This document shows positions 25,511 through 35,179 of a stretch of DNA of 64,000 nucleotides, piece after piece. A program made the translations under genes and the position numbers. Source of the stretch: Rhodospirillales bacterium 24-66-33 (GTDB lineage Bacteria > Pseudomonadota > Alphaproteobacteria > Reyranellales > Reyranellaceae); contig NCHQ01000012.1 of assembly GCA_002281855.1 (NCBI GenBank), positions 1-64,000 of the forward strand. Direction: 5' to 3'. How positions within the stretch are numbered: the first letter of the stretch is position 1; each line of letters opens with the position of its first letter. The notes below the pieces were generated by a model. That model searched no databases. It saw only the letters and a list, made by a program, of their open reading frames with translations, and was not told the origin of the DNA.

Positions 25511-26689
25511 ATGCCGGATGACGCCCCGACGATCGGCCTGCGCATCGTCGATTCGCTTGCAGCGGTCGACGCCGCCCAATGGGATGCCTGTGCGCTCGCG
25601 CCGGGATCCGCCGGCAGCCCTTTCCTGAGCTATCGCTTCCTCAAGGCGCTGGAGGACTCGAAATCGGTCGGCCGCCGCACCGGCTGGCAGCCCCAGTATC
25701 TGCTGGCCGAATCGGATGACGGGACGCTCCAGGGGGCCGCCCCGCTTTACATGAAGAGCCATTCCCAAGGCGAATATGTGTTCGACCATGGCTGGGCCCA
25801 GGCGCTGGAACGCGCGGGCGGCCGCTACTATCCCAAGCTCCAGGTCGCCGTACCCTTCACGCCGGTGCCCGGCCCGCGCCTGTTCGCCCGCCCGGGCGCG
25901 CTCGCGGACGCCGTGCGCGACGCCCTGATCGACATGTTGGCCAAGATCGCCAACGACAACAACATCAGCTCGGTCCACGCCACCTTCTGCACCGAAGAGG
26001 AGTGGAAGCGCCTCGGCGAACGCGGCTGGCTGCTGCGGCTCGGGCAGCAATATCACTGGTGCAACGACGGCTACCGGACTTTCGACGACTTCCTCGCGGC
26101 GCTCTCCTCGCGCAAGCGCAAGGCGATCCGCAAGGAGCGCGAGGCCGTGCGACGCGAGGGCCTCATCATCCATACGTTGAGCGGCGACGACATCCGGCCC
26201 GACCACTGGGATGCCTTCTTCGCCTTCTACATGGATACCGGCGGCCGCAAGTGGGGCACACCCTATCTGACTCGGTCCTTTTTCGACATCCTCGGCGCAA
26301 CCATGGCCGACAAGGTCGTGCTGGTTCTGGCCGAGGCCGATGGCCGTCCCGTCGGCGGCGCCCTCAATCTCAAGGGCGACGATACGCTCTACGGGCGCTA
26401 CTGGGGCTGCCTCGAAAGCCATGCCTTCCTGCATTTCGAGGCCTGCTACTACCAGGCCATCGACTATGCGATCGCCCACGGGCTGGCGCGGGTCGAGGCG
26501 GGAGCGCAAGGCGACCACAAGATCCAGCGCGGCTACCTGCCGGTGCCGACCTACTCCGCCCACTGGATCGTCGATCCCAGTTTCCGCCGCGCCGTGGACG
26601 ACTATCTCGAGCGAGAGCGCTCCGCGGTCCGGCAGGAGATCGAAGGGCTGATGCAGTACTCGCCGTTCCGGAAAGAGAACGAGGCCTGA
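25511..26689 (+). CDS. COG3146-type acyltransferase (GNAT/FemAB-like)
   Basis: A 392-aa protein of the family formerly called DUF482, with two GNAT-like folds related to FemAB peptidyltransferases. Recognisable parts are 'SPFLSYRFLKALEDS', 'GAAPLYMKSHSQGEYVFDHGWA' (core PLYMKSHSQGEYVFDHGW), 'SRKRKAIRKEREAVR' and 'VEAGAQGDHKIQRGYLP'. No signal peptide is present. The acceptor is unknown; a peptidoglycan role was suggested for the family by name only. It lies 55 nt after the RND gene and has its own start, and its 3' end is 4 nt from the convergent small membrane-protein gene. Confidence 0.82.
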   Translation: MPDDAPTIGLRIVDSLAAVDAAQWDACALAPGSAGSPFLSYRFLKALEDSKSVGRRTGWQPQYLLAESDDGTLQGAAPLYMKSHSQGEYVFDHGWAQALERAGGRYYPKLQVAVPFTPVPGPRLFARPGALADAVRDALIDMLAKIANDNNISSVHATFCTEEEWKRLGERGWLLRLGQQYHWCNDGYRTFDDFLAALSSRKRKAIRKEREAVRREGLIIHTLSGDDIRPDHWDAFFAFYMDTGGRKWGTPYLTRSFFDILGATMADKVVLVLAEADGRPVGGALNLKGDDTLYGRYWGCLESHAFLHFEACYYQAIDYAIAHGLARVEAGAQGDHKIQRGYLPVPTYSAHWIVDPSFRRAVDDYLERERSAVRQEIEGLMQYSPFRKENEA

Positions 26690-26693
26690 CGGC

Positions 26694-26867
26694 CTATTTG
26701 GCCATCAGGACGCCGAAGAAGAACACGACGAAGAAAACGAGCTGCTCGGTGAGCCCGAGCGGCGCCTGCCATCCGATCTTGTCGACGAGGAACAGGACCA
26801 CCCAGAACACCGCGGTGGCGAGCACCGCGGCGCGAAAGGCGATCCAGAGAGGCTTGAACGCGCTCAC
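26694..26867 (-). CDS. 57-aa two-TM microprotein downstream of clpA
   Basis: A GTG-started ORF encodes 57 aa: a short basic N terminus (SAFKPLWIAFRA), TM1 about 12-25 (AVLATAVFWVVLFL), a loop with 'DKIGWQAPLGLTEQ', and TM2 about 41-54 (LVFFVVFFFGVLMA), ending AK. I read it directly from the sequence. Its start shares one base with the clpA stop, so it is probably translationally coupled. I recognise no family. The two hydrophobic segments and the overlap argue for a real gene. It could be a membrane partner or substrate adaptor of ClpAP, but that is speculation. Confidence 0.6.
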   Translation of the reverse strand: MSAFKPLWIAFRAAVLATAVFWVVLFLVDKIGWQAPLGLTEQLVFFVVFFFGVLMAK

Positions 26868-29188
26868 TATTCGGCGAGCACCGGTTCCAGGCTCGCAGGA
26901 GGCAATGCCCCCCGCTCAGGCGGCAGGAAGGTGAAGACGAGCTTACCTGCCTCGCCGGGCGCATCGACGTCGACCCGCACCGTGCCGCCGTCGGAGAGCT
27001 TGCCGAACAGCACCTCTTCGGCCAGCGGCTTCTTCACATATTCCTGGATCACCCGGCCGAGAGGACGGGCGCCGAACAGCCTGTCGTAGCCCTTCTCCGC
27101 CAGCCAGCGACGCGCACCATCGGTCAGTTCGATGAAGACCTTGCGGTCGGCGAGCTGGACCTCCAGCTCGGCCACGAACTTGTCGACCACCTTGCCCATC
27201 GATTCCGGGCCGAGATTGGCGAACTTGATGATCGCATCGAGGCGGTTTCGGAACTCGGGGGCGAACATGCGGTTGATCGCCTCGTTGTCCTCGTCGTGCC
27301 GCTGCTCGCGGCCGAAACCCAGCGCGGGCTTGGCGATGTCTGCGGCGCCGGCGTTGGTCGTCATGCAGAGGATGACATTGCGGAAGTCCACCGTCCGGCC
27401 GTTATGGTCGGTGAGCTTGCCGTAATCCATGACCTGCAGCAGGACGTTGAAGACGTCCGGATGGGCCTTCTCGATCTCGTCGAACAGAACGACGCAATGG
27501 GGATGCTGGTTCACCTTGTCCGTGAGCAGGCCGCCCTGGTCGAAGCCGACATAGCCCGGTGGGGCGCCGATCAGCCGGGAGACGCTGTGTCGCTCCATAT
27601 ACTCCGACATGTCGAAGCGGATGACCTCGAGGCCTAGCAGGCGCGCGAGCTGGCGCGTCACCTCGGTCTTGCCGACGCCGGTCGGGCCGGCCAGCAGGTA
27701 GCTGCCGATCGGCTTCTCCGGCGAGCGAAGACCCGCGCGGGCGAGTTTGATGGATGCAGCGAGCTGATCGATCGCATGGTCCTGACCGAACACGACCGTC
27801 TTCAGGTCGCGGTCGATGGTGCGCAGCATCTCCGTGTCGTCCTTGGAGACCGACTTCGGCGGGATGCGGGCGATCTTGGCGACGACGTCCTCGATGTCGG
27901 TCACCTCGATCACGGTCTTGCGGTCGCCCGGCGCACGCAGCATCTGGGCGGCGCCGACCTCGTCGATCACGTCGATCGCCTTGTCGGGCAGCTTGCGGTC
28001 GTGGATGTAGCGCGCCGACAGCTCGACGGCGGCCTTGATGGCGTCGTCGGTGAAGCTCACGTGATGGTGCTTCTCGTAGACCGGCTTGAGACCGCGCATG
28101 ATCTCGACGGCATCGCTGATCGTGGGCTCAGGCACGTCGATCTTCTGGAAGCGTCGCACCAGAGCGCGATCCTTCTCGAAGTAGTTGCGGTACTCCTTGT
28201 AGGTCGTCGAGCCGATGCAGCGCAGTTCTCCTGACTGCAGCGAGGGCTTCAGCAGGTTCGACGCGTCCATCGATCCGCCCGACGTCGCGCCGGCGCCGAT
28301 GATGGTGTGGATCTCGTCGATGAAGAGAACGGAGTTCGGCTTCTTCTTGAGCTCGCCCAGGACGGCCTTCAGCCGCTCCTCGAAGTCGCCGCGATAGCGG
28401 GTGCCCGCCAGCAGGGCTCCCATGTCGAGCGAGTAGATGACGGCCTCCTTCAGGACCTCCGGCACCTCGCCATCGACGATCTTGCGGGCGAGGCCTTCGG
28501 CGATTGCCGTCTTTCCCACGCCGGGCTCGCCGACATAGAGCGGGTTGTTCTTGGTCCGCCGGCACAGGACCTGGATGGTGCGTTCGACCTCGTGTTCGCG
28601 GCCGATCAGCGGATCGACGCGGCCTTCCCGGGCCTTCTGGTTGAGGTCGACGCAGTAGGTCGCGAGCGCCTCGTTGGCCTGCTTGGCGGCGGCTTCGCCG
28701 CCTGCCTCTTCCTCCGAGCCGCTGACACGGCGCGTGCGCGCGCGGCCGGGCACCTTGGCCTTGCCGTGACTGATATAGTCGACCGCGTCGAGACGGGTCA
28801 TGCCTTGGTTCTCGAGGAATGAGACGGCGTGGCTGTCTCGTTCGGAGAACAACGCAACCAGCACATTCGCGCCCGTCACCTCGTTGCGGCCCGACGACTG
28901 CACGTGCACGGCCGCCCGCTGGACCACGCGCTGGAAACCGGCGGTCGGCAGCGGCTCGCTCGCAGTCTGCGTGATGATGCCCTTGAGGCGGTTGTCGACG
29001 AACGTTTCCAGATCGTGCCGCAACCGGTCGATGTCGACCCCGCACGCCTTGAGTACGGGAACGGCATCCTCGTCCTCGGTCATGGACAACAGGAGATGCT
29101 CCAGCGTCGCATATTCATGGCGACGCTCGCCTGCAAGCCCGAAGGCGCGATGCAGGGACTTCTCGAGGTTCTTGGACAGCATGGACAT
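26867..29188 (-). CDS. clpA: ATP-dependent Clp protease ATP-binding subunit ClpA
   Basis: A 773-aa AAA+ unfoldase working with ClpP. It has the N-terminal Clp_N repeat domain (about 1-145, starting '[17 protein letters not shown]' after two residues), the first AAA module with Walker A '[13 protein letters not shown]' and '[14 protein letters not shown]', and the second with '[13 protein letters not shown]' and '[14 protein letters not shown]'. It lacks the long middle domain of ClpB, which separates it from that family. It lies 42 nt after clpS and before a two-TM microprotein. Confidence 0.95.
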   Translation of the reverse strand: MSMLSKNLEKSLHRAFGLAGERRHEYATLEHLLLSMTEDEDAVPVLKACGVDIDRLRHDLETFVDNRLKGIITQTASEPLPTAGFQRVVQRAAVHVQSSGRNEVTGANVLVALFSERDSHAVSFLENQGMTRLDAVDYISHGKAKVPGRARTRRVSGSEEEAGGEAAAKQANEALATYCVDLNQKAREGRVDPLIGREHEVERTIQVLCRRTKNNPLYVGEPGVGKTAIAEGLARKIVDGEVPEVLKEAVIYSLDMGALLAGTRYRGDFEERLKAVLGELKKKPNSVLFIDEIHTIIGAGATSGGSMDASNLLKPSLQSGELRCIGSTTYKEYRNYFEKDRALVRRFQKIDVPEPTISDAVEIMRGLKPVYEKHHHVSFTDDAIKAAVELSARYIHDRKLPDKAIDVIDEVGAAQMLRAPGDRKTVIEVTDIEDVVAKIARIPPKSVSKDDTEMLRTIDRDLKTVVFGQDHAIDQLAASIKLARAGLRSPEKPIGSYLLAGPTGVGKTEVTRQLARLLGLEVIRFDMSEYMERHSVSRLIGAPPGYVGFDQGGLLTDKVNQHPHCVVLFDEIEKAHPDVFNVLLQVMDYGKLTDHNGRTVDFRNVILCMTTNAGAADIAKPALGFGREQRHDEDNEAINRMFAPEFRNRLDAIIKFANLGPESMGKVVDKFVAELEVQLADRKVFIELTDGARRWLAEKGYDRLFGARPLGRVIQEYVKKPLAEEVLFGKLSDGGTVRVDVDAPGEAGKLVFTFLPPERGALPPASLEPVLAE

Positions 29189-29230
29189 CGAACCACCTCG
29201 ACTGGAAAAACGAACTACTCTCGGCCGCCG

Positions 29231-29644
29231 TTACTCTTTCTCCAACGTGCACTGGAGAGGGTGCTGATTCTTGCGCGCGTAATCCACCGTCTGAGTGACC
29301 TTGGTTTCGGCGATCTCGTAAGTGTAGACGCCGCAGACCCCCACGCCCTTCTGGTGAACGTGCAACATGACCTCGGTCGCCTCTTCGCGATTCTTCTGGA
29401 AGATGTTCTGCAGAACGTCGACCACGAACTCCATCGGGGTGTAGTCGTCGTTCAGCATCAGCACCTTGTACATCGACGGCTTCTTCGTCCGCGTCCGCGT
29501 GAGCGTCAACGCGCCGGTCCGGCCATCGTCACCTTCGCCGTCGTCCCGCCGGGGCGGCTGCTGGGGAGGCCCACCGGGCGGCTGCTGCGGAGGGTCGTCC
29601 GCCCCGCCGAGCCGCCATTCGCCTGCGCTACGCAGAAATTCCAT
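29231..29644 (-). CDS. clpS: ATP-dependent Clp protease adaptor ClpS
   Basis: A 137-aa N-end-rule adaptor delivering N-degron proteins to ClpAP. The domain occupies the C-terminal 85 residues: '[20 protein letters not shown]' (Asp, Asp and Thr of the N-degron pocket), '[21 protein letters not shown]' (pocket His; core [15 protein letters not shown]) and '[18 protein letters not shown]'. The N-terminal half is a Pro/Gln/Gly-rich disordered extension longer than usual. The start is uncertain: ATG at 29644, or GTG at 29656. Its partner Aat, which makes N-degrons, is encoded at 14.1 kb. Confidence 0.92.
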   Translation of the reverse strand: MEFLRSAGEWRLGGADDPPQQPPGGPPQQPPRRDDGEGDDGRTGALTLTRTRTKKPSMYKVLMLNDDYTPMEFVVDVLQNIFQKNREEATEVMLHVHQKGVGVCGVYTYEIAETKVTQTVDYARKNQHPLQCTLEKE

Positions 29645-29707
29645 CGTCGTCGTCACGCTCCAAAAACAAACCACCCGTGAATTATATAGGTAGCGTTACG
29701 GATTCCG

Positions 29708-30427
29708 CTACCTCGGCCGCAGACCGTCCTTTCCGACCACCAGCATCCAGCGATCGGCGCGGGCGCGGTCGAGCGGCGCGTTCCAGTCGCGGCGCAACTC
29801 GGCGGGCTCCAGCTTGCGGGGCGGGTTGACCGGAATGGGGACCTTGTCCCAGGAGAACAGCTTGGCCGAGAATTTCACGTTCACGAAGCCGTCGGTCGGA
29901 TAGTGATAGGCTTGGAAGCCCCACACGCCATTCCGGCAGGAGGCAACGGTCCACCAGAAGTCGTTGTCGGGCAGGCGCATTCCATCCTTGGGGGGACCGA
30001 AGGCGCGGCTCTCTTCGAGAAGCGTCATGAGTTCGCGCGTCTCCTCGACCGTCAGGATGCGCTGGCCGCCCTTCATGCTCCACGGCGCGAAGATGTCCTT
30101 GGGCTTCGAGATGAGCATGTTGGTGATGCCGGTCGTGACATTGCCCTGCCCTTCCAGCACGCCGATGTTCATCCCTGCCACGCCGTCCGGCTGCAGGTAG
30201 ATGTCGTAGGCGCGGACCTGCTCCTCCCAGAGGGCATTGTAGATGAGTCTGAGATGGCTTCGCCCGCCCGGCACGCAGGCGGCGCGGATGTCATCGGCCG
30301 CAACGAAGTCGAACCAATGAAAACTGCGCACGACCGGCAGTTCGACATTGCGGTCCGGCCGCTGAGCAACAGCGGGCGTCACCGAAACCGCAGTCAGGAC
30401 TCCCAGCGCCAGCAAAAATGCCTTCAT
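29708..30427 (-). CDS. Secreted protein of unknown function
   Basis: A 239-aa protein with a signal peptide (MKAFLLALGVLTAVSVTPAVAQ) and a periplasmic domain of about 215 residues containing two cysteines ('IRAACVPGG', 'TVASCRNGVWG') that could form a disulfide. Aromatic residues are frequent. I recognise no family and no catalytic motif. ATG 30427 gives a clean signal peptide; longer upstream extensions lack one. It diverges from dacA, with paired palindromes in the 161-bp gap, so the two may share regulation. Confidence 0.65.
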   Translation of the reverse strand: MKAFLLALGVLTAVSVTPAVAQRPDRNVELPVVRSFHWFDFVAADDIRAACVPGGRSHLRLIYNALWEEQVRAYDIYLQPDGVAGMNIGVLEGQGNVTTGITNMLISKPKDIFAPWSMKGGQRILTVEETRELMTLLEESRAFGPPKDGMRLPDNDFWWTVASCRNGVWGFQAYHYPTDGFVNVKFSAKLFSWDKVPIPVNPPRKLEPAELRRDWNAPLDRARADRWMLVVGKDGLRPR

Positions 30428-30508
30428 CACGTCTCCTAATGAGAGGATTGCATATTCCGAACCAACTGGGGCAGCAGAGCGGCACGACCTAAGTTGCATA
30501 GCCCCCCA

Positions 30509-30536
30509 AACTTTAGTAAAGTTCGAGCAATTGCTC
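30509..30536. promoter_or_regulatory. Two adjacent palindromes between divergent genes
   Basis: AACTTTAGTAAAGTT (30509-30523; 6-bp arms, 3-bp centre) is followed after one base by GAGCAATTGCTC (30525-30536; perfect 12 bp). They lie 53-80 nt before dacA and 82-109 nt before the divergent secreted-protein gene. They are probably regulator-binding sites; the protein is unknown. Confidence 0.5.
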
Positions 30537-30588
30537 ATAAGCGGTTGGATGAGCACAAGAATCTGATTTCGCATGTGGCGTATTCGCA

Positions 30589-32019
30589 ATGATTTTTCCC
30601 CTCAGGCGAATCGCGGTCGGCTTTTCTTGGCTCGCCGTCAGCGTTCTTTTCCTCGGTGCCTCGCTCGCGCCCTCCCCGGTTGACGCCCAGACCAAGGCGA
30701 AGTCGGTGAAGCGGGCCGTTCCGCCCGCCAAGGCGCGCGCAAAAGCCGCCTCACGCAATACTTCCTCTTCCTGGGTCGCCAATCCGGGGGTCACGGCAAA
30801 GGACGCTTACCTGATCGTCGACGCGACGAGCGGCCGCGAGCTGGCTTCGGATCGCGCGGATGAACTTCGTCATCCGGCCTCGGTCACCAAGCTGATGACG
30901 ATCTACCTCACCTTTTCGGCACTGGATTCGGGCCGGCTGTCCCTCGGAGACGCCCTGCCGGTGTCCGTGAATGCCCTGAACGCGCCGCCCACGAAGATGG
31001 GCATGACACCCGGCGGCACCGTGAACGTGCGCGATGCCACGATGGCACTGGTGACCCGCTCGGCCAACGATGCCGCCGTGCTTCTCGCCGAAGGCCTCGC
31101 CGGCACCGAGGAGGCCTTCGCCCGGCTCATGACCCAGAAGGCGCGCCAGCTGGGTATGAGTTCGACGGTGTTCCGGAATGCCTCGGGCCTGCCCAACAGC
31201 GAGCAGGTCACCACCGCTCGCGACCTCGCGAAGCTCGCCAATGCGTTGATGCGTGACTATCCGCACTACTATGCAATCTTTTCGGTTCAGAGCTACGCCT
31301 ACCGCGGGCGCACGCTCGAGAACCACAACCGCATGCTCGGCAAATACGACGGTGCCGACGGATTGAAGACCGGTTACACCAACGCTTCGGGCTTCAACCT
31401 CGTGATGTCGGCGGTGCGCGACAACCGCCGCCTGATCGGCGTCGTCATGGGGGGCACCAGCGCCGCGCAGCGCGACCGGACGATGGCCGCCCTCATGGAT
31501 CGTGGCTTCGCCCTGGCGCAGGCCATGCAGCTTTCTCCGTGGACGTCGGTCCGCAAGCCGCCATCGGCGCGCTACACCGCCGCCCAGTTCGATCCCGGCG
31601 CCAGCTTCGCCGAGGCGTATCGGCCGCCGGCAACCCCCTCGAAGCAGGTCAGCCCCAAATATGCGGGCTTCGTCCCGCCCGCCCGGGCGACGCCAACCGC
31701 CCCCGCCGCTTTCACCGCCGCTCCGCCCGCCGCGGCGGACATGCCCACGCTTGGCAGCTGGGTGATCCAGGTCGGATCCTTCAGCGAACCGCAGGCGGCC
31801 CAGGCGGCTCTCGAACGCGCGACCGCCGCCCTTCCCGATGCGCGTTCGGCTTCGGCGATCGTCGACGAGGTTCAGATGGCGAACCGTGTCTTCCATCGTG
31901 CGCGGCTCATCAATCTGTCACAGGACCAGGCCGTCGAGGGCTGCAAGCGGCTCGAGAAGCGCAAGGTCTATTGCGCGGCACTCCAGGTCACGGCCTGGAA
32001 TACGCCGGGTGCACGCTGA
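30589..32019 (+). CDS. dacA: D-alanyl-D-alanine carboxypeptidase (PBP5/6 type) with SPOR domain
   Basis: A 476-aa penicillin-binding protein trimming the terminal D-Ala from peptidoglycan stem peptides. After a signal peptide (cleavage near residue 33, VDAQ) and a basic linker come the catalytic motifs S98-V-T-K101 (SxxK), S158-A-N160 (SxN) and K260-T-G262 (KTG). A Pro/Ala-rich linker (about 315-390) leads to a C-terminal SPOR domain ('GSWVIQVGSFSEPQAAQAAL'), which in other proteins binds denuded septal glycan. The SPOR fusion suggests targeting to the division site. The last 32 nt overlap the convergent GGCT-fold gene. Confidence 0.93.
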   Translation: MIFPLRRIAVGFSWLAVSVLFLGASLAPSPVDAQTKAKSVKRAVPPAKARAKAASRNTSSSWVANPGVTAKDAYLIVDATSGRELASDRADELRHPASVTKLMTIYLTFSALDSGRLSLGDALPVSVNALNAPPTKMGMTPGGTVNVRDATMALVTRSANDAAVLLAEGLAGTEEAFARLMTQKARQLGMSSTVFRNASGLPNSEQVTTARDLAKLANALMRDYPHYYAIFSVQSYAYRGRTLENHNRMLGKYDGADGLKTGYTNASGFNLVMSAVRDNRRLIGVVMGGTSAAQRDRTMAALMDRGFALAQAMQLSPWTSVRKPPSARYTAAQFDPGASFAEAYRPPATPSKQVSPKYAGFVPPARATPTAPAAFTAAPPAAADMPTLGSWVIQVGSFSEPQAAQAALERATAALPDARSASAIVDEVQMANRVFHRARLINLSQDQAVEGCKRLEKRKVYCAALQVTAWNTPGAR

Positions 32020-32422
32020 GCGCTTTCCTCAGTCGATCGACGAACGACCGCTTGTGACGGCGCTGCCAAAGCGCGAGATCCCATAATTCGGGACTGGGTA
32101 TCAGCCGCGACTGGATGGGCTCGAAGACCGAGACTTCGGTAATCCGCCCCCGTAGCCTCACCCGCAGCGGCGCGATCCTGTAACCGGGCCCTTCATAGGC
32201 CGCCAGGTGCGCGATATCCCGGTCGCTGAGGCCGCCGACGACCGCACCAGGCACCTCGCCACAGGGATCTGCGATGACGATGGGATAGGTGGCGCCCTGC
32301 ACGCGCCGTCTTTCGTGACCCTGCAGGCTTGCCGCCACATAGGCCTGAGGCGGCACCCGCCGGCCCAGGACCAGGGCCGTCACGTCGCGATCGAGCAACG
32401 TGCCGTAGAAGAAGAAGCGCAT
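31988..32422 (-). CDS. Gamma-glutamylcyclotransferase-fold (AIG2-like) protein
   Basis: A 144-aa protein of the GGCT/AIG2 fold. It starts '[14 protein letters not shown]' with the family YGTL loop, and the putative catalytic Glu is in 'LAAYEGPGYRIAPL'. Members cleave gamma-glutamyl bonds with 5-oxoproline release; the substrate here is unknown. The ATG shares one base with the pgm stop (TGATG), so it is coupled to that gene. The 3' end overlaps dacA by 32 nt. Confidence 0.85.
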   Translation of the reverse strand: MRFFFYGTLLDRDVTALVLGRRVPPQAYVAASLQGHERRRVQGATYPIVIADPCGEVPGAVVGGLSDRDIAHLAAYEGPGYRIAPLRVRLRGRITEVSVFEPIQSRLIPSPELWDLALWQRRHKRSFVDRLRKALSVHPAYSRP

Positions 32423-33825
32423 CAGTGATGGCCGGATCCGGCATCGTCCGGGAGATCCACGCCGCACGCCGCAAGAGCGGCCTTGAGGTCGGCCATCAGG
32501 CGCTCGAGGCCGGCATCGTCGGCCGCCTCGCAGCGCGCGACCAGAACGGGCTGCGTGTTCGATGCGCGCAGCAGCCACCACCCGTCTTTGGTGCTGACTC
32601 TCACGCCGTCGATATCGGAGAACTTGGCGCCCTCCTTCTGCAGGCGCGCCTTGACCTTCTCGACGACGCCGAACTTCTGGTCGTCGGGGCAATCGAAACG
32701 CAGCTCGGGCGTATTGACCGGTTGCGGCAGCCCGTCGCGCATGTCCGCGAGGCTCTCTTCGGCGTTCGCCACGATGTTGAGAAGCCGCAGCCCGCAGTAG
32801 AGAGCGTCGTCGAAGCCGTAGAAAGTGTCGGCGAAGAACACGTGGCCACTCATCTCGCCGGCAAGCGGCGAGCCGATCTCGGCCATCTTGCTCTTGATCA
32901 GGGAGTGGCCGGTCTTGAACATCAGCGGCGTGCCGCCGGCCTTGGCGATCTCGTCGAACAGGACCTGGCTTGCCTTCACGTCGGCGATGATGGTGGCGCC
33001 GGGATGGGTCTTGAGGACGTCGCGCGACCACAGGACCAGGAGCTGGTCGCCCCACAGGATGCGGCCTTGCCCGTCCACGGCCCCGATCCGGTCACCGTCG
33101 CCATCGAAGGCGATGCCCAGGTCGCAACCCCGCGCCTTCACCTCGGCAATGAGCTGCTCCAGGTTCTTCGGCACGGTGGGATCCGGGTGATGCGCCGGAA
33201 AGGTGCCGTCGACCTTCTCGTTCAGCACGAAATGCTCGCCCTCGAGCTTGTCGACGACCGACCGGATCGAGACTCCGACCGCCCCGTTTCCGGTATCCCA
33301 TGCGACCTTGAGCTTCTTGCCGGGCTTGACGTCGCGCAGCAGCCGGGCGGCATAGTCGGCCAGGATCGCACGCTTCTCGACCTTGCCCTGCCCCGTTTCC
33401 CAGTCGCCCTTCCCGGCCATCTCGCCGAGCTTCTGGATGTCGGCCCCGAAGAAGGACTTCTTGCCCATCATCATCTTGAAGCCGTTGTAGTCCGGCGGAT
33501 TGTGCGATCCGGTGATCTGGATCCCGCCATCGGCCTCGAGATGATAGACCGCAAAGTAGAGCATCGGCGTCGCGGCGAGGCCGATGTCGATCACATCGAT
33601 CCCCGCGGCAGTCAGGCCTTCGATACAGGCCGCAGCGAGTTCGGGAGAACTCAGCCTTCCGTCGTAGCCCAGCGCCACGCGCTTGCCGCCCTTGCGCCGG
33701 ACGAGCGTGCCCAGGGTGCGTCCGATCGCCTGCGCGTCAGCGGCATGAACGGTGCCGCCCACGATGCCGCGAATATCGTATTCGCGGAGGATGCTTGGAT
33801 CGAACTTGTGCGCCAGCTGGCTCAT
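32422..33825 (-). CDS. pgm: Phosphomannomutase/phosphoglucomutase
   Basis: A 467-aa alpha-D-phosphohexomutase interconverting sugar 1- and 6-phosphates. The phosphoserine loop is 'TGSHNPP' with catalytic S107, the metal loop '[10 protein letters not shown]', and the sugar-specificity loop 'GEMSGHVFF' matches PMM/PGM enzymes of the AlgC type. With galU and ugd directly upstream it supplies glucose-1-phosphate and mannose-1-phosphate for UDP-sugars. The gene symbol could equally be manB or algC. Confidence 0.92.
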   Translation of the reverse strand: MSQLAHKFDPSILREYDIRGIVGGTVHAADAQAIGRTLGTLVRRKGGKRVALGYDGRLSSPELAAACIEGLTAAGIDVIDIGLAATPMLYFAVYHLEADGGIQITGSHNPPDYNGFKMMMGKKSFFGADIQKLGEMAGKGDWETGQGKVEKRAILADYAARLLRDVKPGKKLKVAWDTGNGAVGVSIRSVVDKLEGEHFVLNEKVDGTFPAHHPDPTVPKNLEQLIAEVKARGCDLGIAFDGDGDRIGAVDGQGRILWGDQLLVLWSRDVLKTHPGATIIADVKASQVLFDEIAKAGGTPLMFKTGHSLIKSKMAEIGSPLAGEMSGHVFFADTFYGFDDALYCGLRLLNIVANAEESLADMRDGLPQPVNTPELRFDCPDDQKFGVVEKVKARLQKEGAKFSDIDGVRVSTKDGWWLLRASNTQPVLVARCEAADDAGLERLMADLKAALAACGVDLPDDAGSGHH

Positions 33826-33858
33826 GCAATGGACTCCGGAAAGGTAGCGTCAGGATAC

Positions 33859-35175
33859 TCAGGCGTGCGCGACTGGCCGGCCAATGCTGTCATAGGCAAA
33901 TCCGAGTGACCGCATCTCCTCCGGATCGAAGATGTTGCGCAGGTCGACGATGCGGGGTTGGCGCATGGCTTCCTTGATGCGGCGCGGATCGAGCCCCCGA
34001 AACTCGTGCCACTCGGTGATAACCACCAGCACGTCGGCGCCCGTCGCCGCCTCGTAGGCATTCTCGGTGAAGATCACGTCCTTCATGAGGCGGGCGGCTT
34101 CGATCATGCCCTCGGGGTCGAAGGCCACGATCTTGCCGCCGGCGGCCTGCAGGGCCGGCACGATGTCGAGCGACGGCGCGTCGCGCATGTCGTCGGTGTT
34201 TGCCTTGAACGTCAGCCCCAGCACCCCGATGGTCAGGCCCGCGACCGAGCCGCCGCAGAAGTCGACGACCTTCTGCGCCATCTTCTTCTTGCGGCTGTTG
34301 TTCACCTGGATGACCTGCTCGACGAGCGTCTGAGGGGCGTCAACCTCGCGCGCCGTGTAGGCCAGCGCAAGAGTATCCTTGGGGAAGCAGGAGCCGCCGA
34401 AGCCCGGTCCCGGATGCAGGAACTTGCGGCCGATGCGGCCATCCAGGCCGATGCCGCGCGCCACGTCATGCACGTCGGCACCGACCTTCTCGCATAGGTC
34501 CGCGATCTCGTTGATGAACGTGATCTTCGTCGCGAGGAAGGCATTGCCGGCGTACTTGGTCACCTCAGCCGTCTCGATGTTGGTGAAGACCATCGGGGTC
34601 TGGATCAGATTGAGCGGACGATAGATCATCGACATGACATCCCGTGCGCGCTGGCTCTCGACGCCGATCACGACCCGGTCGGGCTTCATGAAATCCTCGA
34701 TCGCCGCGCCTTCGCGCAGGAATTCGGGATTGGATGCGACGTCGAACTCCGCGGCGGGATGCGACTCCCGAATGATTCGCGCAACCTCGCGGCCCGTACC
34801 CACCGGCACCGTCGACTTGTTCACCACGACCGTGTAGCCGCGGATGGCCTGCGCAATCTCCGCGGCAGCGGCATAGACGTAAGACAGGTCGGCATGACCA
34901 TCGCCGCGGCGCGTCGGCGTGCCGACGGCGATGAAGACGGCATCGGCATCGCCGACCGCATCGCCCAGTTGCGTGCTGAAGCTGAGGCGACCCGCCCGCG
35001 CATTGTCGGCTACGAGCTTGTCGAGCCCCGGCTCGAAAATCGGAATCTCGCCCTTGCGCAGGCGCTCGATCTTACCCGCGTCCTTGTCGACACAGATCAC
35101 GTCATGGCCGAACTGGGCAAAGCAGGCTCCGGATACCAATCCGACATAGCCGGAACCGATCATCGCAATTCGCAT
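33859..35175 (-). CDS. ugd: UDP-glucose 6-dehydrogenase
   Basis: A 438-aa NAD-dependent enzyme oxidising UDP-glucose to UDP-glucuronate for cell-surface polysaccharide. The Rossmann start is 'MRIAMIGSGYVGLVSGACFA'; 'NKSTVPVGTG' and the catalytic C263 in 'PGFGGSCFPKD' are present, as is 'NPEFLREGAAIEDF'. It starts 4 nt after galU, whose product makes its substrate, so the two are one transcription unit. Confidence 0.95.
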   Translation of the reverse strand: MRIAMIGSGYVGLVSGACFAQFGHDVICVDKDAGKIERLRKGEIPIFEPGLDKLVADNARAGRLSFSTQLGDAVGDADAVFIAVGTPTRRGDGHADLSYVYAAAAEIAQAIRGYTVVVNKSTVPVGTGREVARIIRESHPAAEFDVASNPEFLREGAAIEDFMKPDRVVIGVESQRARDVMSMIYRPLNLIQTPMVFTNIETAEVTKYAGNAFLATKITFINEIADLCEKVGADVHDVARGIGLDGRIGRKFLHPGPGFGGSCFPKDTLALAYTAREVDAPQTLVEQVIQVNNSRKKKMAQKVVDFCGGSVAGLTIGVLGLTFKANTDDMRDAPSLDIVPALQAAGGKIVAFDPEGMIEAARLMKDVIFTENAYEAATGADVLVVITEWHEFRGLDPRRIKEAMRQPRIVDLRNIFDPEEMRSLGFAYDSIGRPVAHA

Positions 35176-35179
35176 TTAC

